Origin: Trichoplax adhaerens
Lineage: Eukaryota > Placozoa > Uniplacotomia > Trichoplacea > Trichoplacidae
Assembly: GCF_000150275.1 (NCBI RefSeq)
Contig: NW_002060958.1
Location: 402,374-466,373 of the forward strand
Reading direction: 5' to 3'
DNA: 64,000 bases
Shown: piece by piece, positions 54,156 to 64,000 of the stretch
Position numbering within the stretch: position 1 is the stretch's first letter
Layout: the number at the start of each line of letters is the position of its first letter
The notes under the pieces: generated by a model
The model's database searches: none
What the model was told of the DNA's origin: nothing
The model's input: only the letters and a program-made list of their open reading frames with translations
Program-made: the position numbers and the translations under genes

Positions 54156-57100
54156 ATGGCTTCCTTCTCGGCCAATTTTATGCAACAAAACTACTTAAGG
54201 CCTTCACTATTCGAGTTGGTCGCACAAAATAGTATGACAACTGCTTTAAGGCCTGCTATAAATTATGCATTAAAGGTGAGAGTGTAAAATTGATTTACTG
54301 TAATGCTGGATAATAATAATCCATTTCCACCGACTTGTCTTCGTCTTTTCACCACCATTCGTGTTCGATTCAATCGTTTCCATTCCTTCCCGTCTTGTAA
54401 TCTAATCGGCACTTTCAATGCAATATTGGCCTACAAATTCCTTGCTTTCCTATTTGGACTGATTTTATCTTTTTCATCAGTAGCTCTGTTGAAATAATGA
54501 ATTAGAGAGTTTTACGTATTAGTAATCATACGTTATGGATTGAAAACACGTAGCTGGTAATCGCATAATACCATTGAAGGCACCTTACTGCAGTATTTAC
54601 ATTACAATATCTCACTATCAAACAGCGCAACATCTTGGCTGGTTTTATCCTTTTCATCCATAGTGCTAGTAAAATGTAAATGTAAGCCTTGGTAATGGAT
54701 CAAGATTGAAAATACTTGCCAATGTTATGCTAAACATAAGATTAGTAGATCTTCAATTGCCAATTGTTTCAGCTGGGACATTCAATAGGTATCAGCAAAT
54801 TCGTCTAAGTTACCAGTAGAATAGGCAATATCAAAGAGAAGGTCAATTTTGTTTTAACATTATGACCTACATTAGTTCATAGCACTTTAGTACTGTAGTA
54901 TGCCTGAAAATATCCAAGGTTAGTCTTCTGAAATGGATGGTGTTTAACCAAGTTTATTCTTTTGCAGACAATTTCTCAACATTACCCTCATCTTTGTGGC
55001 TGGCTATGGCGTTACAGTGAAGAAATATACGGCTGCCTCGATCTTGTCTTGCAAATGTATTCGTTGCGCAGATTCGGTATTGAAAAATTTCTTTACCTTT
55101 ATATGGAAAAATGTCTTCTTGTATAATTTTTACAGTCTAATAGTGTACAGCGCAGTAAGCTGCATGACTTAGACTAGCACAAGTTTACTCTTTGAACCGA
55201 GAAAGTGATAGATACCGCAAGACAGCGCTATAACAGTCTCTGTAAATTTGCAGACGCGTACGTTCATATACACTGCACCTTTAGAGATAGAAAATTACCA
55301 TATCGATAATAGCCGTACGAGTTATAATAAGCCAATGTACGATGATACTTTTCAATCTATGTACGCATACATACTTAATGCCTTTATATTATATTATGAT
55401 TACATACTGGTGCTCATCAAATTTCAACTGCATTAATTGGAACCTCGACTGAAAATATCTTACACTTTATTACTACGATATAGAGGCATCGTTTTATGAG
55501 AATTTTTATGGACTAAGAAGATCTGATATTAACGCCAAAAATATGGGACAGTCTCTAAGTACAAAGCATCGATTGTTGTCCCTCTTGTTCTTGGTACACA
55601 GAAATTATTAGTAGTAATATTAATTTTATGCACATTTGTCGTTCAGATTATAAGTATAGTCAACTAATGTGCTTATGTTCAAGTTGTAGCAGTTTAGAAT
55701 TGTTTCTGATGCTTTCTCATTAAATTAATTCTACATGCCATTGACCCTTAGAGGTTCTAGAGGTCCATGGCTAGGCAAATTTATTGCAATTACTGTATAC
55801 TTAGAGTTGGTAATAATGTATCTTGTCTAACCAAATCGAATTAGGTTGGTGTACCTTATATTAAAAACAAATTAGATACCTACTTCAATGAATGGAACGA
55901 TGAAATTACGACAGTGAGTATATTACATAAGGCAAAGGATTTCAGCACCTGTTATTCCTATGTATTAATGATTCTTTTCTCGTTTTTGAACGACTGGCAA
56001 TTTTCTCATATAAAGTTTATTCTAAATTTTATACAATCAGACCAATAATAGTACGTCTCAAAAAATTAAAAATTATTTCTTGGTAGTGTATCCGTACATA
56101 CATTTTATTTCACAAGTAAGTAACATGACTCTGCATAGTATTATCTTGTGTTGTAGTAAGTTCATCAAATTCACAAGTGACATACGTTCTTTTCCCTGTT
56201 ATTACATTATTGTTAAATTATAGACTATTTCCTTAGCCTTCAATTTAATGTATGCTTTCGGAATAGATGACTCATTCTCACCGTTGCTCAAGTTAGCAGG
56301 TAAATACCTCCTTATGGTAATACAAATTATACAGTAATATTAATCAATGACATTGGAGGTTTCGTTGTACTTGCTATAATTTATAGTTTACATAAGAACT
56401 GATCCACATCGAATATTTTTGTACTAAACTATTCTTTCTTTTTCTTAACCCGGTCGGATGACTATATATACTGTATTTACAATAGGCTTACGACTAACCT
56501 TACTTACAAAGGAGGATGTTGTAAGTGACTCATTCTGGAGACAATTAATTCTTCAATTTTATGTTAGAATATTCAAAATTTATAAATTGTATATCTATTT
56601 AGGAATTAATTGAAAATAGAGAAATTAAGAAGCATCTAACAAATAAAACGTTGGATAGTATTACAACAACGATATGCTTTTGCACCTTATTTGCCTTGTT
56701 GATCATTGAAGTATAAATTAATTACCATACGTCGATTTGTTTATGCAGGTTATCCTTATGGGGTAAAACTATGAGGGTTATTAGCACGATATTTTCCTTC
56801 ATTCTGAAAGGCCTTACGAGTAGTTTGCCCGTCCTAGCGTTTTGCCTTAAAATCGTCGAATGGTGGTATTCAGAAGAGAATACAACTCGATCATCATCGA
56901 CATTTGCTGACCTACCTATTCCTCCGCCTCCAGATAAACCAAAAGTATGATTGTAGGATTTCAAATATTTTGAAATTTTACTGTCAATTCGAGCTAATCG
57001 TAAACCAAAAAATCACATTGCGCATAAGTTACCTTAATTAGCACACCTTCATACAAAAGAAGCTGACATTTCAAAATAAAATTTTAGATTCAGTCATTAT

Positions 57101-57493
57101 CTCCTGGTTAATAGAGTGATCAGCTTGTTGGAGAACTTAAAGTAAAAACCTATTTTTATTTTGTATTGCTAATTTGCTATACACAGACAGCTCCAAATGG
57201 AATTAGACCTCCTATTAACACAGCTGAATGTGCGTTATGTAATCAAGGAATAACTAATGCTACTGCCTTATCTACTTCAGGGTAAGTAATAATGTACTTA
57301 TTGAAAGTAAATCGAAGTAACGATATCATTGCTGATCAGCTTTTCTATACTTGTACCAATTTAATCTTTCTGCAGATATGTGTTCTGCTATCCATGCATA
57401 TACCAGTACCTCAAACAGTCCGGAAAATGTCCAATAACCCATCTACCGACCGGAATACAACAATTAGTTAAAATTTATCCAGGCGCTGTGTAA
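54156..57493 (+). CDS. PEX12: Peroxisome assembly RING protein
   Basis: PEX12 is a membrane subunit of the PEX2-PEX10-PEX12 ubiquitin ligase that recycles the PEX5 import receptor. Eleven exons join to 349 aa (human 359): 54156-54275, 54968-55076, 55484-55593, 55845-55913, 56041-56115, 56224-56299, 56486-56520, 56603-56649, 56749-56944, 57187-57281, 57376-57493. Marks are the N-terminal PSLFELVAQNSM, ASFYENFYGLRR, the hydrophobic middle (YPYIHF, SPLLKLAG), VEWWYSEEN followed by PIPPPPDKPK, and the C-terminal RING. As usual for PEX12 the RING keeps one zinc site: Cys294, Cys297, Cys315 and Cys318, then KCPITHLPTGIQQLVKIY. The exon 8 donor (AC|GTTGGA) is weak but is the only one that keeps phase with exon 9. 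Confidence 0.93.
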
Positions 57494-58043
57494 TCTAGTG
57501 GTTTCTAATATATTATAGATTAACAGATACATGTAATCCGTAACATAATTGTAGAGGTTACTATTTTTTCGCAGTCTGGGAAGATCTAATCACATCTACA
57601 AATTATATCTTTGTTGAATTAACGATTTAATGTAAAAAGTTTATGCAAGATCAATACGGTATCGATTATATTATAAATAATTTATTTTATTCAATACATC
57701 AATCTTTCAAAATCGAGAAAAAAGCATTCTTTGCCACTGAGCTAACGCATATCTCTCACCTTCACAATTTTTTATAATGACGCTATAATTTTATGAACTT
57801 TTGATTATTTTATACAACAGAACACATGAACTTTAATTATTTTATACAATGGAACACGTTACAGGATGTCAGTAAAAATAAAATTTATTTAAAAATAGAT
57901 CGCAACACAAATTTATCACGGCTTTTGTAGCTTGTTTCGAAAACCTTTTAAACTTCGTCGGCATTATAGAAATAATGCTGGTTATTAGTGATAAGAATTC
58001 ATTGATTTACATTACAATTCGAGATTTATATTTAAATACAAGT
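57494..58043. other. Convergent spacer between PEX12 and ORC4
   Basis: Tail-to-tail spacer of 550 bp, A+T-rich, without coding frames. It contains the double poly(A) hexamer described separately. Confidence 0.5.
57877..57889. terminator. Palindromic double poly(A) signal AATAAAATTTATT
   Basis: AATAAA on the plus strand (57,877-57,882) is followed after one base by TTTATT, which is AATAAA on the minus strand (57,889-57,884). It lies between the stop codons of PEX12 (57,493) and ORC4 (58,044), so one short site could direct 3' ends in both directions. Confidence 0.5.
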
Positions 58044-61000
58044 TTATGAATGAATAGGGTTTAGTGCCCACTGCATGACGGACGTTGGACAATTAGGATA
58101 TTTCTGCAAGGCTTCTGCAATCTGTGTAGGCTGAACTAGTAATGACATTTGCCAGTATTCTTTCTGCAGACGTTTATGTGGATGATTCGTAGGCTTAATC
58201 AATGCCATATCAATCAAACGTTCGTATGCCTACAAGACGAAATTGGTATTATACATTTTGCTTTCTCGTGCGTACACAGTACTTACTACAGACAAGCTAA
58301 ATAAATTTAAATTCGAATAAATCGAACCTTAAATATCACCGGTTTTGGAAATTTCTCCACTAATTGCGATTTATATAAAATAAATTGCATGTATTCTAAA
58401 AAAAATAGCGAGCAAACTTTAGGATCAGTCTTATTAATTTCCCATTGTTTTAGTTAACCAATATATATATATTCTTATCCACCTTGATATACCATCTCAA
58501 ACGTAAATGTTGTGGTCCTTCTTTTATCTGATAAATGTTTCATGGCAATAATTAGCGACAGTTCCAAGACCGATACGCCTACATTTTGGATATAAAACAA
58601 TATTCTCACTCACTAACTTATCATATACTCATATTAAGATAGTGACTTTAATGCGAGTAAGCATTTATCGATTTTTGAATTGGGCTAGACCTTGCAAAAG
58701 GAGAACCGTGTAATCTTTGACGATATGTTTGCAAGATTTTATTATATCGTCTGGCACAATATTAGGATGACTTTCATGAATCAAACATACTGGAGTAACC
58801 TATAGCAAGAGTAGTTAATGCATCACTTAACGTATGAAAATAATACTGTTTACGAAATTGGTCATCTAATGCTAAGTATTGACAAAAGTTATTGATGGTC
58901 ATCCAAATTTTATCTTACCAATAAATTTTTTAATAAACGTAAGTCTTTACTATAATCAAATAATCTTCGTAAAATATCATTAACGCTGCCATCATTTGCT
59001 AATTTCTATTTGAATAATTATAAGATAATAATACCGTTTGATTAGATAATAAATTATAAGATATGGCATTAACTGACTTTCTAAAGCTAGAAAGATATTA
59101 TGAAAAGAATGAAATCAATGTTCACGTCAAATAATTCTGATCATGGCTTTTAAGACCTCAATATGATTATTCCATGATTTTGTCTGGCTAGGTTTATGGC
59201 CTTTGCCTTCTATTTTGAGTAAAGACCTTGATAAATTAGGGCAAAGAGAATAAATTTACCGGATGATTATTCTGATTTATAGACGAATACAAAAGTAAAT
59301 CTTATAACTATTTGAATACTGCAACATGTTAGGAAAATACCAATCATGTGAGATTGCGGTTTTAATTTACAAGAGAATACAAGAGCAAATTCTGTGATTA
59401 CTTGAACACTGCAACATATTGATCAAACGACGGGGCATATAAGAGGTAAATTTGGCGATGAGAAAATCTTGATTTTACCCTTTTTTCTAGCAATTCCAAC
59501 ACGTCCTGTAATAAAATAAAGACCAAAACTAAATCCATAATTTGCAATTTTTAATTAAGGCAATATTTGTAATTACTAACCAGCCTGCAAGTAACTCCGA
59601 TAACAAGGACCGACACTTTGGCTGATTGACATACTTCAAATAAATTATACAGAAGAGCTTGATTTCGATGTCGGGTGAATAAGTCGAAAACATCTAATAT
59701 AAATATGATCGAGCCTTTTTTTGGATTACCTATTAAAATCAGTTAATTGCGCGCTATCGTCATATGTTACATACATGTATTATTAAAGGGTCTTCTCCAA
59801 ATATTTTTATGCTTAGTTGAACCGGGAATAAAAGTTATCTATTTATCCTTTATAAAAACATTAATAATAATCAGTACTCTACCATTTTTGTAGGACTCTA
59901 AAATATAAGCAAATGTTTCCCCAAATGATTTCTATAAGGAAAAACATAGCTTATTAATTATTGGTTCGTTTATCTACAACGAATACAAGTTCTTCATCCT
60001 ATTCTAAATATCGGCTGAGTTTACGGTGTTATATCGCAGTGTAAATGCATTAGTAATTAGCAGTTTACCAACTTTGAAAGTTTGAACTCACTATAGATCT
60101 ATCTCTGACATCTTCTACTCCTAGCTGTTCACCAATAGAGATTAAAGCAAGCTTGTCATCAACTTGAATCAAGCCTAGTCAAGTCAGATAGATGATTACA
60201 ATAGACGATTAGAGCAAAGTATGCATAACGCAATATAACTAACGCTAATCAACTCAACACTTTTATGATAAAAGTTCCATCGAATTCTTAAATACCTAAT
60301 AGGAAGGTAGGTAAAATAATTACATAATCCGAATTATCCACTATTTACCATTTAAATTTACTTGCGAATATTTGTCAGCTACATCTTCGGTATCTCTTAA
60401 TTTATTGATAGCAGATCGTATTAGCTATTCAAAATATAAAATCGGTACTTTATACTTATTAAAAATATTTGTGATCAGAATAACAATAGACATTTCGACA
60501 TTGAATTAGTAAACAGGCTATATTATGAAAGACTGTTACTGCTGACAGTAGACAATCATTTTATGCTCCACTATCGCTATAAAGAAGGTGAGAAAAGCTA
60601 CCCTAGACCAGGTAAGTTTACGTGCAAATTTGCTATACCATTGTTTTTCCGCTTGCTGGAGGTCCGATAATCAAGATGGAATTGCTTTCACCAAATAGGG
60701 TGCATAGTCGAAGCAATTGCAATAACTTTCTGCAAAAGTAAGCAGCATTATAAGCGTAAAAATGCTTCAGTAAATACTGATATCAACGACCGTTACTATC
60801 ATGTAAACAATCTGCTATTAATTTTACGAAATTTCAATTTAAAACCGTAGTTCTATCCATTTTTAAGCAATGGAATCGCTTGCATTGGCACAAAAAATTG
60901 AGTAGTCAAACTTTGCTGATGTAATGGAGTTTGCAGGTATTCGAGTTCTCCTTACACTTACGTCTCCCTACGACATTCCTCGATAAGACTTTACAAATAT

Positions 61001-61553
61001 TGCGCTTAAATAACAAATACTATACTAAAATTATTGCAACTTAGGAAGAGTTTCAAAACAGGCAGGAGTGATGTGCACTGTAGCATCTAACTATACACAG
61101 CTTCTGCATCGAACTTTTAGACTGGAGCACGGTTCATATACTCGTGCAGTCATTAGTCCATTTCATCAATCACTCTGCAGCCTGTAAAATCATCATCCCT
61201 ATCGTGACAATGTTCATTTTGATGGTTATATAATTAATGAAGCTAGTATCTTGTCGACATTAGTTACAATTGCAACGCACGAGATGATCCAAAATCATCC
61301 TGATGGTATACAATATACCATTACAGTTCAGAAAACATAAGAGAGTTTGTGCAACAATCTGTTCTAGAGATGAGATAGCATAGTGATTCTACTCAGAGTA
61401 AGAATCGAGTAAAAGATCCAGATCGAAATGATACATTGACGTGAACAGTACTTACTCTTGTTCATCCTGCAATCCTATCAATTCTTGATTAAGACAGTCG
61501 TGACATATTTTATTTCTCAATTCTGATTGAATTAATGAATAATTGTAATCCAT
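58044..61553 (-). CDS. ORC4: Origin recognition complex subunit 4
   Basis: ORC4 is an AAA+ subunit of the complex that marks replication origins and loads the MCM helicase. Thirteen exons join to 421 aa (human 436): 61553-61456, 60729-60639, 60424-60349, 60174-60092, 59931-59883, 59729-59581, 59505-59402, 59226-59157, 59005-58919, 58799-58691, 58578-58483, 58395-58328, 58229-58044. Walker A is GPPASGKT (55-62). Walker B reads FILDVFDLF (142-150), with Val146 where animal ORC4 normally has Glu. Further family marks are [39 protein letters not shown] and, near the end, [15 protein letters not shown]. The start at MDYNYS was chosen because an in-frame stop lies 17 codons upstream; a short 5' exon cannot be excluded. 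Confidence 0.93.
59280..59421. repeat. Intronic duplicate of an ORC4 exon end
   Basis: About 50 bp spanning the 3' end and donor of the ORC4 exon at 59505-59402 recur about 90 bp further on in the following intron. Shared words are GAATACAA(A/G)AG and GAA(C/T)ACTGCAACAT. In the intronic copy the donor reads AAATAG instead of AAGTAA, so it cannot splice there. Confidence 0.6.
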
Positions 61554-62962
61554 TTCTTCTGCAATCGCTGCAGCCTTGCTCTTACGCACAACTTCAAGTC
61601 AGCTACCTACTGTATTGCACGTATTATGAGACTCAGTAGCCAAAGGTAATAAGTCTTCCACTTTGTAACTTGTAGTAAATTCTTGCGTTGACTATACCCC
61701 CAACCAACGACTAAACACATTTATTGCAATCACAAGAAGTGAATGCTACGAGTAATCAAATTGCACGCCGATTTTGCAATGGTCTCCTTGACTTCAGCAC
61801 CGTTAATAGCTGGCCTCGATTGTTTCGCTGGAACGGATTGCCCCGATTCGAACCAGCACCCACAGCTGTACACTGTAGAGTACAGTATAAAGTATTGTAT
61901 ATACTGTAGCAACAACGCAAGTACTCAGCGTTCGGCATGCTGCTTATGAGCCTGGCTGGCATTTTTGGACTGTTTGAGTATCGATACTATGAATATATTA
62001 GAGTCCGATTTCTGTTCCTTGTACTGTAGCGACGTAACGCAAACACTGTATTTGTTCGTCGCTAGTCAATGTCATGGTATCGTAAGTCTTGCATGGGAAG
62101 CTATACTGCCGATATGCTTTCTTCTAAGTTAATATGTCACCGATAGGGTAAGGCAGGACATGGCGACCTAAAGGCAATTTTTCCTTCCTATAAGTCTTAA
62201 ATCAAATCCAATTTGATCTTTAATGATTGAGTAAATGATCATTGGAAGGCAACAGAACACTGCTGATGATGATAGACAGAGCAAATTTAAATTCTAACTT
62301 GAAATGGAATGGATAATTGAATTTTGCTGAATCATCATCATCGGTATTAGGTTGCGTTCGGACAAATAATTCGTTCCATAACTTATGGCCAAATTTGAAC
62401 CTTCATTTTAAAAAATGTTACAAGAAATTTCTTGCCTAGATCATTTAGGTTGTTGTCGAGTGAGAAATAAATATATCTGTCATACAGCTACCTCAGCATG
62501 ATCTTCTATGGCAGCCCGTATCTTACCAAGAATAATATGGGATGGATGGGACTATCACCCCAACCTGTAGATCTTATATTTGAATTGAAACTTTAATTTT
62601 CAATTTAAATGCCAAATTTTGGCTTCTGCCCTTGGCGAAGTGAAGTCGGTACAGTCTAAAGCCAATAAACAGTGTCAAAATTTTGAATACTACTGCATAT
62701 AATCATTAGAATATTGTACTAGTAACTTATAACTTATATCAGTCGATTTTAAGTCGTGCTTGATAGGTGGTTTCTATTTTATACCCAATTCAATTTAATT
62801 CAGCTGCTCTTGATAAAGGTGTACGTCGCATAAATTAAATAGCATTGACCGTATAACCACAGTAGAAAAGGTTAATCCTTGATGTTTTCTTATTTACCCA
62901 CTATTTCACAAATCGTATGAGTCTCATTAAATAATTCTTATACCTATGTATGCGTACTCCAG
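61554..62962. other. Upstream of ORC4; no gene seen
   Basis: The first few hundred bases should contain the ORC4 promoter. Four overlapping frames at 61,724-61,962, two on each strand, sit on a GTAC-type repeat (61,865-61,910) and are not genes. A GGTTCGAATC string (minus, about 61,852-61,843) looks like a tRNA T-loop but no cloverleaf forms around it. Confidence 0.4.
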
Positions 62963-63064
62963 GGATTTTATATTCGATCAATTGAAAAATCGGTTTCATT
63001 AGTTACTGAATATCAAGATGGACTACGATTGTATATTATTCTTCGAAATGGCTGTTATGGTAGC
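62963..63064 (+). CDS. Candidate exon of an unidentified gene
   Basis: A 102-bp stretch lies between TACTCCAG and AGC|GTAAGT, both good splice sites. It is open in one frame from phase 0 to phase 0. It codes for 34 residues beginning GFYIRSIEKSVSLVTEYQ and ending LRLYIILRNGCYGS, a composition like real protein. I do not recognise it and found no neighbouring exon before the window ends. Confidence 0.35.
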
Positions 63065-64000
63065 GTAAGTCATGTTTGGTTAGTTATGTCGTGGGTAGGA
63101 ACGAATATTCAAAACACCTTCCCCTATACGAGGATCTACCGATTGCAAAATTCTTACATCAAGCTAAAATAGGCTAAAAATGCAAGAGTGGATTCTCATT
63201 TAAGGTGCTCTATAGCACTACTGAAGATCGTAAAAAAAGTTAAATTTGCCAGTTCAAATCGAAACATGATTTCTCACATTCTCCATCGATATTCTCGCTA
63301 TGAAAGATTATGTCAATAGATTCGCGCAAGTTACATAGTAACAGAGTATGATTAATTAATTATTAGGCAGGCTACCAGGATAGAACATAAGTTAACTTGG
63401 CAGGCTATCTAGGGCTTCTTTTTGGTTTTAATCATGGGTCAATTCATTGAAATATCTATACTATGGCTGTCATGCTCCGTTACATCGACTATATTATTCC
63501 CTAGGGAAAACTGAACAAGAATATATCCTAATTATGACATTGTGATGTTATACTGCTTGTTAGGTGAAACAATACGCTGGCCACTTTGCTTATAAGAACT
63601 ATCACTATACTTGTACTTACTCGTTTAAGTGATTGTTAACCCAGTACTTCCTAATTTCAAGACATCAAGTAATGCCACATTTGGGAAGATTGCCATTGCT
63701 CACTATTTATTGAAGCTCAATTTTACTAATAAATTGTTAAACAAATGCAATCTTCAATTCAATCTGAACAGTACAGAGGAGAAAAAAAAATCGTTGTTGT
63801 AACGGAGCTATTCGTTATCGAGTTAAAGCGATTTGGTAGTGAACATACTCTTTTCTTATTTTTAGACTAGCTTACACGAGCCTACAATTTTTAAAAACTG
63901 TCATAAAGCAGATTTTGATCTTTATTCAGTTTGACTAACTTTATTGTGAGTTGTAGCAGTAGAAAAGAATAAGATATAATTGACCTTATAACAAGAATTA
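63065..64000. other. Right end of the window; no gene seen
   Basis: A+T-rich sequence without a supported frame. If the candidate exon before it is real, this could be intron. A short ATG frame near 63,435 is only 26 codons long. Confidence 0.35.

Noticed and set aside
61843-61852. tRNA gene suggested by GGTTCGAATC on the minus strand
   Set aside because: The flanking bases do not form a T-stem, and no acceptor stem or A box was found.

Overview
The window is eukaryotic nuclear DNA, A+T-rich, with spliceosomal GT-AG introns. The right half carries intact one-to-one orthologues of animal genes, including a type II activin receptor kinase, so the organism is a metazoan. Compact introns, short intergenic gaps and high A+T fit an early-branching animal such as a placozoan (Trichoplax-like). 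That placement is an inference from style and was not tested by a search.

Left part (about 1-27,680): four paralogous two-exon genes lie head-to-tail on the minus strand (860-4091, 8748-11666, 14160-17886, 22019-25750). Each has a first exon coding for a signal peptide, an eight-cysteine ectodomain and one membrane span. After a phase-2 intron, a long second exon codes for a further multi-span membrane protein with a Cys-x2-Gly-Cys-x2-Cys-Pro motif. I do not recognise the family. Between the genes lie two decayed C-terminal relics, a non-coding tandem duplication, a four-copy ~105-bp repeat, and flanking blocks duplicated along with the genes. This array is the best candidate for something undescribed.

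Middle part: a 24-exon GTPBP4/NOG1 nucleolar GTPase gene (27,682-32,479, minus) is followed by a gene-poor spacer with a 67-bp minisatellite. Next is an eight-exon ACVR2-type receptor serine/threonine kinase (36,119-41,939, minus). From 41,940 to 47,719 I found no gene, only direct repeats and dense GTAC-rich palindromic repeats.

Right part (47,720-61,553) is gene-dense: a CDK1/2-family kinase with a PSTTLRE cyclin-binding helix (plus), DTD1 D-aminoacyl-tRNA deacylase (minus), PEX12 peroxisomal RING protein (plus) and ORC4 origin recognition subunit (minus). They alternate in strand: CDK and DTD1 converge, DTD1 and PEX12 diverge, PEX12 and ORC4 converge on a palindromic double poly(A) hexamer. 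I know of no shared pathway; CDK and ORC4 both serve DNA replication and the cell cycle, the others do not. The last 2.4 kb holds one unassigned candidate exon.

For every multi-exon gene the exon junctions were read by eye, and the reading phase was checked to add up to an open frame from start to stop. Homology statements come from recognising family motifs, not from a database search.
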